A DNA stretch of 64,000 bases, taken from contig NC_055987.1 in NCBI RefSeq assembly GCF_018446385.1, forward strand, positions 31,812,202 to 31,876,201, given 5' to 3'. Numbering within the stretch: the stretch's first letter is position 1; each line of letters starts with the position of its first letter. The translations under genes and the position numbers were made by a program. The notes under the pieces were generated by a model. It ran no database searches. It saw nothing but the letters and a program-made list of their open reading frames with translations, and was not told where the DNA came from. Of the stretch, positions 32,761 to 43,879 are shown piece after piece. This DNA is from Zingiber officinale. Lineage: Eukaryota; Streptophyta; Magnoliopsida; Zingiberales; Zingiberaceae.

Positions 32761-34115
32761 ATCTCCCCCTTTTTGATGTTTGACAATACCTTTAAGTTAG
32801 GCTAATCCCATAGCCCCAACTTCTTCTTCATGCCAATGAGGGCCTAACTTAAATTTACATTTTCTCCCCCTATTAACACACATCAAAATCTCTCCTCCTG
32901 AAGAGTTACTCACAGTTGTTCACAACTTCATTCATTGTTCACAACATCACAATGAAGGTCCCATAACCTTCATTATCTTCAATGCTCATCCTTGAGCATT
33001 AACCTCATCAAAAACACAATGAAGTTCTCATACCCTTCATTGTATCCAATTCTCACCCTTGAGCATATTACTTTCCAACAACGAAGATATCCAATCTTCC
33101 ATTGTTTTTAAATGCTCAACCTTGAGCATTTGCACTAAGAAGGTTAACCACCTTCCAAGGTGTATGAAAAATTTATTTTCATGTCCTTAAAGAGTAACTT
33201 CCCCTAAAGACATGCTAGTAACTTCTGTCATTGCACCAACAATGACTTCGAATCCCTAATCCCTTTAGGAACCCCCAAATTTGAAGTTTTGAGGTTCAAA
33301 ATTTAATATTGAAACCAAACCTCAACTTAAACTTCAACTTAGTCTTTCTTAACCAATTCATCCTTGTTTTCATCATAAAAACTCCCCCAAAATATGTATA
33401 AATGCATTTCAAGGGGTTAGGGATGGTTACCTAAACTAAAAAAGATTTAAAATACTGAAATCAGGCTTTCCCAGCCAAAATCAATATTCCCAATCGATTA
33501 AAGCTGGGTCTCAATCGATTGAAACCATTTCAATCGATCTACTGATCAATTCCACGAGCTTCTGTTCATGAAAATTACCCTTGAATCGATCAGCTGATCG
33601 ATCCAGCCTGGGTTAATCGATCGATTGATCGATTCTGCGATGTTTTGGTCACGAAAAATGCATTCTCAATCGATCGGCTGATTGATTAAGACCTTCCAAT
33701 CGATCGATTGATCAATTGGATTTCTGATTTCCTGAAATCCAATTTCAGCAAAATTCAGAAATGCCCTAGAAATTCTACAAAATTCTAAAAAATATGAAAA
33801 TTCATGTAGACTTTACTTAGGGTATATACTATCATGGAAAAATAATTTTCTATGAAAATACTTCCTATTTTCAAATATTGACACATTTTCATAATTTTCT
33901 ATGAAAATACTTCCTATTTTCAAATATTGACACAAACTTGAAAATTTGTAAAAACTTCAATGTTTTCTTCTAGTTTGTATCTAACTTTTCAATGATGATT
34001 ACTATAAAAAGATAGTCTTCACCAAGGTTTTCCAAAATATTTTTAAAATCATTTTTAAATCAATATCCAACCATGTTCTTTGGGCTCAATGCACATGACT
34101 TGTACATTAGCTTTC
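32761..34115 (-). mobile_element. Partial internal region of the gag-only family (second piece)
   Basis: Starts with the clear polypurine tract side (ATCTCCCCCTTTTTGATG) and follows 16567 to about 17957 of the complete element, ending at GCTTTCCCAAT. GATC-type hairpins lie at about 33480-33720. No coding. A short direct repeat (about 33840-33920) duplicates TCTATGAAAATACTTCC. Confidence 0.8.
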
Positions 34116-35227
34116 CCAATTCTCGGATAGATTGTTACTGCTTAGTTGTCATTATGGCTTAGTATTTGTATATATCATGTCTGCCCATGGGACCATCCGT
34201 GGTAGAGTGTTCTCCCGTAGACAGTGATTGTTTACATACTCTGTCTACCCATAGGATCATCCATGGTAGAGTGTTCTCTAATAGGCAGTGGCCACTTATA
34301 ATCCTGTTTGCCCACAGGACCATCCGTGGTAGAGTGTTCTCCCACAGACAGTGGCTGTTTACATAACCTGACTGCCCACGGGATTTTCCGTGGTAGAGTG
34401 TTCTCCCGCAGTCAATGGATGAGGTGCCAGATAGCTACCTCATCATATCTGCCTACTAGACCATCCGTGGTAGAGCGTTCTCCCGCGGACAATGACTTGT
34501 TATATAGCCTGACTATCTTCGAGATCCATTCATGGTAGTATATTATTGCGCTAGCCAGGACTTGTTATTTGCTGGTTATGCATTTGTTTAAGTAGGTTAG
34601 TGGAGGTTAAATTATGAGGTATGTTTTGCTTAGCAGATGATTATATGAGTACTCCTACTTTTATGGTAAGTATTTCTTCTGAGATTGTATTCTTTTGATC
34701 TCCTCATATTATTATAGAATGCACTATCTTCTGGTACCCACTGAGTATTTGTACTCACTACCCTTACTTTCCCTTTTGTTCCAGATTAACAGGTAGAGGA
34801 TGTGTCGTGTCACTCGGAGGTCCTGACTGTTAGTCCCACATCACACTCGAGATCGTGTTTTCCATGTCATTTCTATTGCTATTTTCGTTCAGGTTTTCAG
34901 ACTTGGTTGTGCAGTAATTTACTTAATTATGGTTTCCGCTTTGTGATGTGTTTTTATTTGATTATGTACCTATTGTGTCAAGTCGGGCCGAGTCGTAGTC
35001 AGTTGTGTTGATTTTATATTTGTCTATATAACTGTATGGTTATGTTCTTTTATTCCAACTGTGTGGGCTGCGTATATAACTGCATGGTTGTGTCTATATC
35101 CAACCGTATGAGCTGTTGATTTTTACTTGTGCGACCTAGTAGCCTTGTATACATGATTCAATTGTTATTACTACAGGGGAGGTGCTGTCCGATTTTCATT
35201 AAACAACCTTACCCTCGGGGCGTGACA
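34116..35227 (+). repeat. LTR-like fragment, possibly chromovirus (Ty3/gypsy) type
   Basis: The right end reads GGGGCGTGACA, a common 3' terminus of plant Tekay/Del-type LTRs. The stretch TTGTTCCAGATTAACAGGTAG upstream is also usual there, but I saw no coding or PBS. The left end is cut at the neighbouring copia-family fragment. It contains the 64-bp array below. Family assignment is tentative. Confidence 0.4.
34165..34560. repeat. 64-bp tandem array, six units
   Basis: GGTAGAGTGTTCTC or close variants begin at about 34201, 34265, 34328, 34392, 34469 and 34534. The spacing is 63-65 bp except for one longer interval of 77. Units share CCATCCGTGG and a CTGCCCA...CAGACAG frame. Confidence 0.85.
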
Positions 35228-37785
35228 TGGGTACTTTGTATCCTTGTCGGATGGATAGCCATTACTCAATGTCAGTTTTTAGATAGATCTCCATCCTCTG
35301 CTTCCAGTAGGGGAAGTTGTCTCCTTTGAATAGCGGTAGATGCACAATGTTATATCCCTCATGTTGTGTCATTTACTTGTTGAGATAGAAGTTTTAAGAC
35401 CGTTCTAAGACTTGATCTTGGGGTAAGTAGTGTAGGAGAAAGAGAGAGAAATAGGGTTCGAGTGGTGTTACACCAATCTCAGGCAATTAGAAAAAACTAA
35501 GTCGAGGAATCTTATCTGAAAAGGTAATTGTACTAGTTCAAATAGAATAAGAGAAAAAAAGGCTTAAACTCGAAAAAATGAAGCGAAATAAAAATGACCT
35601 CATCTCGATTGGTGGTTGTACTAATTTAGAGTGAATTCACTCTGATACCACTTGTAAGACTGTAAGACGCTAGAGTGGGGGTGTGAATAACATTCTTAAA
35701 AAGTTCTAAAATCACAACTAAAGTTAACGCAATGGAAAAGAAGAGAGAAGGAAAACACATGCTAACACAAGTATTTTTTACTTGGTTCGGAGTTTTTCGC
35801 CAACTCCTACTCCAAGGCCCGCACGTGAGAGTGCTTTCGTTGAGAAATCACTATCAGATCTGATAACTTTACACAATTTTAAGTATAAGAACAATTAAAT
35901 TAAAATATACCTACTCGTAGTAGATAGAAATCAAAGCTCAGAGTCGGTGTCGGTTTGCCGGCAACGATTGGATGTCACGGAGTAGTAGCGTGGCAGTAAT
36001 AGGATGTGTTCACAGTAGCAGAAAAGTCATTGCATCTTGTAGAGAGATGTGTGCCTAGTGTGCTGCTCGAGCAGGACATATATAGGTTGTGGAAGGTGCC
36101 TTCAGCCTCCTTTGAGGTGCATCCACAAGCAATATTTATCCCCTTATCTTCAGTGATGATAAACTCCGTTGTTGGTGCAATCGACCTCTAGGGTTTTGAT
36201 GTTTGACAATATGACCAAGGGTTGACTCAAACAAGACTTGATGTTTGGGAGAGAGAAGTCTAGCTAGGACTAGATGACTAGCAAAGGTAAGTCCTAACCA
36301 AAGGTTAGGCAAAGTGGAAGTCCTGGTGAGTAAAGTCAGATCCTAGTGAGTGAAGCTAGGTATTGGAAGTTCTGGTGAGTGAAGTCAGGCCCTAGTGAGT
36401 GAAGCTAGGTGGTGGAAGTCCCAGTGAGTGAAGCCGGACCCTAGTGAGTGAAGCTAGGTGGTGGAAGTCCCGGTGAGTGAAGCCGGGCCCTAGTGAGTGA
36501 AGCTAAGTGGTGGAAGTCCCAGTGAGTGAAGTCGGGCCTAGTAAGTGAAGCTAGGTGGAGGAAGCCCTGGCGAGTAAAGTTAGACAATAAAAGTCCTAGT
36601 GAGTGAAGATAGGTGGAGGAAGCCCTGGTGAGTGAAGTCAGGCAATGGAAGTCCTAGTGAGTGAAGCTAGGCAGTCGACCAGACCAGCGAATCTTAAAAT
36701 CTGTTAACACTGTTTTACCTTACCATTTTATCTATTGTGCTAATTTAGTATTGCAAGGAAGTTCAGTTAAGTCGACGGGCTAACCGGATAGCTAGCCTGA
36801 AGTTCAGACAAGTCGACGGGCTGACCGGATGTCTGGTAGATAAGTTAAGGTAATTCACTGGAGGGGAGTGGCTTGGTGAGAACGCGTTCCCAGTTAGGGA
36901 ACTTAGGCGTCGATCCAACTTAGAACCATTTCGGGAATCTAAGTTGAGATCGTGACTAGATTCCAGTCTCGGTAAGACGGAATCTAATTACTACTCTTTT
37001 ACTTTAATTGTGCTAATACTTTATTTTGCAGGGTAGTATAATTTGCATTTACTTTATACTAACATTTTCTTGCAGGAAATTGAGTTGCTGAAAAATGAGG
37101 GTCCGGGCGCCCGGAGTTCAAAACTCTATCCCAACGCAAACGTGGAGCGCGCTAGTTGGCCGAACCTATATCACAGTCCAGGCGTCCGGAAGGGATCTGA
37201 GCTCCCAGAGCGTCCTATATAAGGAGGCCTCCACCTGGAGCAAAGTACAACAACTTCTTCCTACAACTGCTCTATTGCGCACTGCTCCTGCGACGCTGCG
37301 AAGCCTCTCCGATAACCTGTAGTTCAAGTTCTCTTTATTGTTGTCGGTATTTTCTTTATAATAGTTCTTGTACTTACTATTTTAATCAATTTTCGAACTG
37401 TTAGTGATTGTCTAACGAAAGCCCCCGACGAGTGCGGACCTTGGAGTAGGAGTCGACAAAGGCTCCTAACCAAGTAAAACTGGTTCGTGTTAGCATTGTG
37501 TTTTGTTTTCGTTTTCCGCTGCGTACTCGATTTCGCTACGATATTTTTATTCGATTGCTATTCACCCCCCTCTAGCGATTTTTACGATCCAACATCCGCA
37601 ACCTTCGATTTTTATCCTCTGGAAGACACCTTCAAAGTTCTCCAAGGCGCCTCCGGTGCCTCCAAAAGCATGCGAGGTGCCTCCGCGCCCTCCCACGCTG
37701 AGTCTCCGACCAAGCATACGAGGAGCCTCCACTCGCATGAAAACCTCGATGCATAAAACATTCTTTACACTTAAACATGGTATTT
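35228..37785 (-). mobile_element. Broken copia 5' end (gag start, PBS, LTR) hosting a solo LTR
   Basis: Minus-strand order: an LTR from about 37785 to 35653 (starting TGTAAGACTG on the plus strand), a PBS at 35640-35650 (TGGTATCAGAG on the element strand), a leader, and a short gag start near 35230-35340 resembling that of the left-edge element. The rest of the element is missing. The LTR is split by the solo LTR at 36170-37594. The outer LTR edge near 37785 is an estimate. A fossil with several breaks. Confidence 0.65.
36170..37594 (+). mobile_element. Solo LTR with mixed features of both copia families
   Basis: Starts TGTTGGTGCAATCG and ends CGATCCAACA. The flanks TCCGT (36165-36169) and TCCGC (37595-37599) are a near-perfect target duplication. 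The first third has about 12 TGAGTGAAG-loop units (36315-36675), with stems CCTAG/CTAGG and CCCGG/CCGGG, as in the gag-only family. From about 36760 it has GTCGACGGGCTGACCGG hairpin units, then a stretch matching 6425-6560 of the other family (GAACGCGTTCCCAG, GTGACTAGATTCC). A TATA-like TATATAAG lies at 37216-37223. Confidence 0.85.
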
Positions 37786-38798
37786 GTTAGTATAGTGGGC
37801 CGATAAAAGGGGTGAATTGCTTATAAAATAAAATTAACCTTTTCTCGAACTTTGGACTTGATTAATAGCACAATTGAAATAGCAATAATAAAATTGAACT
37901 AAACAACTTAAAAGAAAGATCAAGGGACCAGGGTTTTACATTAATTAAGTTTGATAATTTAATTTAGGATAGTTAAGTTGGATTTATTGATGCTTAAGTT
38001 TAAGTTGTTAATTAAATTAAGAAATTAAATAACTTTTGAATTAATTAGGATTTAAATTAAATATTTTAATTTATTTTAATTATGCATTGGGTTTTACGTG
38101 AACTGATTTTGGATGCTACATAGAGATAGAGATGTACCTGCCGAGGATGTTAATTAGTTTTGCAAACTGTTCCACAAGATGAAAAACCTAGGAACCAAAT
38201 TTCCTCTGGTAAATTTAAGAACATGTCATGAAGCTTGCTTCTATCACATCTATTGAGTTAGGCAAATTGAGGAAGTTGTGGAGAAAACTGATTGTCTTGT
38301 GATCGTTGATTTGAGAACTCATGATCTGATTTATTGCTCACGGGAATGTGAAACTTGACTTATTTTTCCTTATGGGCTACTAAAGAATGACACAGGGCCA
38401 ATATGAGCCACGCTTTTTTATTAGTTGATGTACAAGAATTTTAGTTTGTTTACTCTGGTCATTCAGCAAAATTTTAATCTTTATCACAGGCTTTTACGAT
38501 GTAACGTATTATTGTTCTGAAAAGGCATTCATACGACCCATGCAGATGTAAACGTTGGATCATAACAAGGACATTCTAGTACTAATGTTAAGGAGAGAAG
38601 GTCAATATATTGAACGAAGCACAAGGCTCAAACAAGCATTACACAAATTGTGAGAAGTCCCTTGTTCAGATTCTAATATCATGCATATCGCATATCGCAT
38701 ATCGCATATCTTAAAGCACAAGGAAACAGAAATTATTATTAGAACAAGAAAAGGAGACCCATAGTACCATTTGATATAAAGTCACAAGAAAGAATTCT
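37786..38798. other. Spacer with a possible LTR end, then unassigned sequence
   Basis: TGTTAGTATAGTGGGCCG at about 37800, followed by GGGGTGAATTGC, resembles the end of a minus-strand copia LTR, but nothing more of such an element is visible. The remainder to the RPL27 stop is AT-rich and holds the RPL27 3' untranslated region. A short ATCGCAT repeat (four units) lies at about 38685-38710. Confidence 0.4.
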
Positions 38799-41535
38799 TC
38801 AACAAATATGAATGATTTCGGAAGACTCGTCTGTTGAAGAGGCCAATACTAGCTCAGGAGATGGAACACCTTCTTTTCTCGCTTTCTTTCGCTCCCGCTG
38901 GAGTCGGAAATATTCCCTTTTCCTGGCTCTGTAGCTATTTGGGTTCTCTGGCTGCTCAATACGTGGGTAGACACTAACCTGTTGGGAATCAGATGACCAA
39001 TTACTAATGGAGTGTCAAAATGGAAGAACATAAATGAACAATACGTTTCATGTTCGAAACCAACCTTTTTCTTATCTGGTCCATATTTCTCAAATTTAAC
39101 AAGGCCATCAATCAGAGAAAAGATAGTGTGATCCTTGCCTAGTCCAACATTATTCCCAGGATGGAACTGAAATATTGAACTAATCTCAAAGGTATAACAG
39201 AAATCATTGAAAGACAAAAATCATAATGCATTTCCACACAACTATTTAATGATCCCACCCACCATTGAAAGAACTTGTTTCTAATGTAAAAAATTGAGGA
39301 TGTCTTATATAACCACAGCCAAATAAGACAAATGCCAGATAAATTTTTAGAAAATAGTAAAAAAAAAATAACCATAATAAACAAATGGTAAGCTTCACCA
39401 TATATATATATATAGTCAAACTAGTTCTTCAGCCTCTAGAACGTTCCTACTAAAGCAATCAATTAAGCTTATTACACTTGCAGAGTATCAAATTAATTCT
39501 TGAATATTGTAAGAAGAATAAGAAGAGGGCATGAAAGAATGTGAGAGCAATAATAAATCTTATTGTTCATTAATAGTTGTCCTAATGGCAGTACAATATA
39601 TAATGCTTAAGAAGTACTACGTCAATTGACCAATTAATAAATAACAGAATTATTCTAAGAATTATTCTGAGAATTATTCTAATAATTATAACAGAATTAT
39701 TTTAATAATCCTAATACTAATTTTATTTGATTTGATGATTTGATCCGATCAATCCTGATGATTCTCTTTTAAATATAAGCCTCATATCTTTTTTTTTATT
39801 AAAACAAATAAATAAATTGAGTAACAGACAAGAGAAGGATTGCAATTATTTCTGTTTAAATCACAGCTTTACCTAAACTCTAGGGTTTTAACTTTGCTTT
39901 GATTTTAACTCCATACCTCCTTAGCAAAGATTAAGCTAGTATGGAGGAACAAATCAACTTTTTTAATTGTACGAGCATGGGTCAAATATGCAAACAGCAA
40001 TCAGAATTCACCTAAGAGGTTTTCTAATTGCAAAAGAAGATGGTACAAATTTGTATGAGCTGACCCATGCTGAAACTGGTTCATATGGCTGTTCCAACCC
40101 TTCAAATTCATTTCTTTTGTTACTTCAAGGCCTAATTGTACAAAGCTGGACAAAGAATACAGTGGTTAAGTTAAAGAATTAAGGTAATTGAATTAAATCG
40201 TCTTGTGCATGAAATAGAGCATAACTGCGCAGTGGACCAGAAGGACTGAAACCAGGATTGGCAAAAACGTTTTAGCAAAGCAGATGAAGTTGAATCCAAC
40301 ACATACCAAGTACGCTTGAGCTATACATAATCTAAGATGATAACACAGCCCTACTTAAGTCAAGTTGAAGCCTTACACGGAATAAACCAACAATCACTGT
40401 AGCTAGTAACAGCAAACAAAGGAGGGCAGAATACATTGGGAAGCAAAAAGCAGTCAGATAAGATCAACTCTAGATAAGTCTAGATAGTTGGTGTATCTTG
40501 CATATAGTGATTGCTTAAATTGGTTTGGTTTGGTTTGCCATAAGTAAGTCCAAACAACTATGTGAATGAACTTGGTCATTGTGATTCTCAACAAAGTGTA
40601 AGTTATTTCCATCCAACTTTAACCCATTCCGACCATTCATCATGTCCAACAAATTGCAAATTCCAAATATTTTCAATTTTGTTTGATTGAGAAACTATTT
40701 TCATTCCCTAAGAAAACAAGAATCTCAATGCTATTAATTAAATTGGTCTTGCTCCTGCATTTTCCCCATGGATTATCATGTCCATAAATCAGTTACCTAC
40801 TGAAAATATTTATCTAGCTTTACCTCCTTTACGTGTAAATCCTAGTCCGCAGAAAACTGCCCATTCAGGAAAGGCAAACAATTCATGATGCTCAAAGTTA
40901 ATCAATGCATCATAATCTTCTATCCTCCTACCTAGAATCTGTCATGATATCTCTAAAAACATTTAGTAGAATTACAGGATTACCTCATGATTTCGGTAGC
41001 ATATTTTGAAAAATATAGACCTTAGTGAGTTTAAGAGTGAAGAAAGAGAAGAATTTACCTTGATCACCATCCTAAATTAACAAAGCCCTTTGCTTTGGGT
41101 TCAATTTTACATGTCACATTCTAAAAGATATACAGTGACAACATAATCATATAAGCTTCACTTAGAATGTAGGACTAAGAGGGTAGAGTTTTATCTTCCC
41201 CTTCAGTACTCGAGAATCCTTGTTCAGCGTACGAGGGCAAGAAGCAAGCTTTGTCATACCTTGGTGCCCCGCTGCCGCACAATGATGGCGCCTGGCTGGG
41301 CTACCTGATCTCCGTAGATCTTTACCCCGAGCCGTTTCCCCCTGGAATCCCGTCCGTTCTTTGTGCTCCCGGCTCCCTTCTTATGCGCGGACTCGATCGT
41401 TAGCGGAAAGCTGACGGAGGCGGTGCGGCGGGGATAGGGCAACCTGACTTCGCCCCTAAGGTAAGAGGACCCGGAGCTAGAGCTCAGAGAGAGGCCCTTG
41501 AAGGCCGAGGCAATGTTGAAGCCCACGGTCGCCAT
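38799..41535 (-). CDS. RPL27: Plastid 50S ribosomal protein bL27, nuclear gene
   Basis: Three exons on the minus strand: 41260-41535, 39065-39166 and 38799-38978 (92 + 34 + 59 residues, 185 aa, stop 38799-38801). Introns are 2093 and 86 bp, both GT-AG and phase 0. The N-terminus [20 protein letters not shown] is a Ser-rich plastid transit peptide. The bL27 core starts at [15 protein letters not shown], the segment that reaches the peptidyl-transferase centre, followed by QRLGVK-like [27 protein letters not shown] (across junction 1) and [17 protein letters not shown]. The lysine-rich tail [13 protein letters not shown] is typical of plant plastid L27. Length is close to the usual plant protein. 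The frame is open upstream to another Met at 41631; I chose 41535 because it gives the standard transit peptide. A DNA transposon lies about 280 bp upstream. Confidence 0.95.
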
Positions 41536-42298
41536 GGAATCGGAAGATGAGCTCGCGGATGAGGTCCGTATACTTATCTCGTTTAAATCGTCGGAGACGT
41601 CAGTTTCTTTCTGTGGCCTGACCGCATACACGATAACGAGGAACCCTTGACTTACAGTCCTTAACGGATCTTAATGGGATTATTGCGGATCCTTTGAGGC
41701 CATGGCGTGCTCCGAATAGCAAGCAAGGTCCGTTGATCAGGCCGGTACCGATCCAAACCCGGTGCAACAGAAGCCAGGTGGCATTGACTGTGTCCAGTAG
41801 GCAGGGATCTTAGAACATCCACAGTGGTTAAACCACTGTGAGCTCCTTCGTTGCCATGTCTGTACCACATCAAAAGTTAAAAACCTCACACCTCTTTTAA
41901 CTATCAAAAAATCTCTCAACAATTCCTTCATGGTCCCATATTTTTCATTATATATAATTCTCATTTATCCTTCATATTTTACATTATACACCATTAAATT
42001 TTTATAAAATTTAAATTTACCACTTGCTAACATGAAATAACATTAATAATTAAAAAAAACATAAATATTACATTGCATCAAATGAAAAGACATACATTAT
42101 AATAATATATAAAAATAAACGTAAACTCATCTACACCATGTCATGTCTCTGTTTAATTTTTTCCACCATTTTCTCATGTAAATAAAGTTGTCCTGGTATC
42201 ATCTCACTGGTATCCTTCATAAGAATTTCATAATCCTTATGAAAGATCTCGGCTTCCCGCAGAGCCATTTTTTGCATTTGATATTCTTTAATATCTTG

Positions 42299-43372
42299 TC
42301 ATTCTTTGTCGATGTTATGTTCCATTGTGTCGCCCTCTCTGGCTTTAGATTTGCCCTTCCTCTTCGCTGCCTTTTGCCCTATCGGACGAATGCGGACTTC
42401 AGAGTCATCTAAATTAACACTTGTATCTGAATTTGATGTTGAAATGTTTCCTCCTGACTCGGATGTCCTTGCCTTCTTGTTAGAGTAATGAGCAACTGAT
42501 TGTGGAGTATATTTCTCGTAGTCTTTGAGAACCCTCCACACATGCATATACTTAAAATCCTTGTTATTGTTGTTGACTTTCCACATATTCAGTGCATTCT
42601 CCAACACATTTTCGTCACTCCAACCGCTTTGCCGATGAGTATAAAAATTATTATAAGTTGCAGAAAATTCATTTACCATCGGTGCAAACCTGTAATAATG
42701 TGATTTCAGACACTGATAACTTCTCGTCATAGATCCAGTGGGGCGATGTTTGTTGTAGTAATCACCAATACGTTTCCAAAAAGCTTGATCCTTCTGGTCA
42801 TTACCAATGATTGCATCGGTGCTTATAGTTGCCCATGACTTCGCTAGGACCACATCTTCATCGGGAGACCAGAATCTTCTTTTCGATTCATTTTCCTCCA
42901 GCTCAACTTCACGCTCTTCTTGTGATGAGTGTGGTGGCACCTGAGTTGTTGGAACAGATGATGGCGTTAGAGATTCTTTGTCGCTGATAGATGGATCAAT
43001 AGTCGCCCTTCTAGATTCATTCGAAAGTATGACAGGTGGTTGATTAGGAGAAACCCCGTAAGGATAAGACATCCCAAGTTGGCTACCCATTGTTGACCAG
43101 TCTTGGGATGGATACATACCAAATGGAGCTGAGGCGGTGTTACTTTGATTCCACGGTTGAAAAAATTTTTGAGAACTTTGGGAATTTGGAAAATTTGGAG
43201 AATATTGTGGAACATATGAAATATTTTGAAAATTTGGAGGATATTGTGGTTGAGAGAAAAATTGAGGATATTGGATATTTGAAGGAATGCGAGTATTTTG
43301 AGAAGATGTATTTCCTTCCGTATTTGAAGAATTCAAAAGATTTGTAAAGGAAGTATTGAGATTTTCATCCAT
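42299..43372 (-). CDS. Myb/SANT-like DNA-binding ORF1 protein of a Harbinger element
   Basis: An uninterrupted 357-codon ORF. Residues 1-120 are a low-complexity Asn/Pro/Gln/Tyr/Phe-rich region (SNIQYPQFFSQPQYPPNFQN). Residues about 165-240 form a Myb/SANT-like trihelix domain (RRFWSPDEDVVLAKSWATIS, then FWKRIGDYYNKHRPTGSMTR and CLKSHYYRFAPMVNEF). The following FYTHRQSGWSDENVLENALN and FKYMHVWRVLKDYEKYTP are the NAM-associated C-terminal type. A basic stretch KAAKRKGKSKAR near residue 340 is a likely nuclear signal. In PIF/Pong elements this protein binds the element and works with a separate transposase. Such proteins are often mislabelled 'glutathione S-transferase T3-like'. The full-length frame suggests recent or continuing constraint, or a young insertion. 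Confidence 0.8.
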   Translation of the reverse strand: MDENLNTSFTNLLNSSNTEGNTSSQNTRIPSNIQYPQFFSQPQYPPNFQNISYVPQYSPNFPNSQSSQKFFQPWNQSNTASAPFGMYPSQDWSTMGSQLGMSYPYGVSPNQPPVILSNESRRATIDPSISDKESLTPSSVPTTQVPPHSSQEEREVELEENESKRRFWSPDEDVVLAKSWATISTDAIIGNDQKDQAFWKRIGDYYNKHRPTGSMTRSYQCLKSHYYRFAPMVNEFSATYNNFYTHRQSGWSDENVLENALNMWKVNNNNKDFKYMHVWRVLKDYEKYTPQSVAHYSNKKARTSESGGNISTSNSDTSVNLDDSEVRIRPIGQKAAKRKGKSKAREGDTMEHNIDKE

Positions 43373-43631
43373 CTCGAATACAAATAGGGAATGAAAGGAA
43401 GAATTGAATTGAGAGCAAAGATAGCAATGGAATGAATGGAATGAATGAAATAGATCTCATATTTATAGATTTTTTATATATTAAAAAATTAAATTATAAC
43501 CGTTGAACAACGGCTACAAATTAGCCGTTGCTCAACGGCGCTGTGCTCACTGAAATGAGTGCTCATATTTATAGATTTTCATCCAGATTTTTTTTAATTA
43601 TTAAAAAAATAAAAAAAAAAATTAAAAGAAC

Positions 43632-43667
43632 GAAGAAGCGGCTCTGCAGTGGCAGAGCCGCTTCTTC
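43632..43667. repeat. Perfect 16-bp-arm hairpin in the Harbinger element
   Basis: Arms GAAGAAGCGGCTCTGC (43632-43647) and its exact complement (43652-43667) around the loop AGTG. It lies between the ORF1 start and the right terminus. Confidence 0.9.
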
Positions 43668-43677
43668 ATTTTAATCA

Positions 43678-43712
43678 AAAAACCTCCCTCCCACTATGGG
43701 AGGGAGGTTTTT
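43678..43712. repeat. Perfect 15-bp-arm hairpin in the Harbinger element
   Basis: Arms AAAAACCTCCCTCCC (43678-43692) and GGGAGGGAGGTTTTT (43698-43712) around ACTAT. Directly follows the 16-bp-arm hairpin. Confidence 0.9.
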
Positions 43713-43879
43713 CACTCATTCCATGTCACAGTGGGAGCTCGGAAAGAGCTCCCACTATGGTTGCTCTTATGGTCCAGATCCTAGACCAGTCCTAGAACCT
43801 GCTTATATATTGGTGGGATGGACTGTACCTTATTTATTAATAGTTCACTCTATCAATGAATTTAGAGTCTTCCTTAAAA

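Larger units (their letters stand above)
41813..43766 (-). mobile_element. PIF/Harbinger-type DNA element with only a Myb-like ORF1
   Basis: The terminal inverted repeats GAACATCCACAGTGG (left) and GAGCAACCATAGTGG (right, reverse complement) match at 12 of 15 positions. The target duplication is TTA at 41810-41812 and 43767-43769, the Harbinger signature. The 1954-bp element encodes one ORF (42299-43372) and no DDE transposase. Each end folds on itself: arms CACAGTGGT/ACCACTGTG at 41820-41840, and AGTGGGAGCTC/GAGCTCCCACT at 43730-43756. Mobility would need a transposase from elsewhere. Confidence 0.8.

Noticed and set aside
42299-43372. NAC (NAM) transcription factor or glutathione S-transferase identity for the 357-aa ORF
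   Set aside because: There is no NAC DNA-binding domain or GST fold; the Myb-like domain, NAM-associated tail, TIRs and TTA duplications fit Harbinger ORF1.
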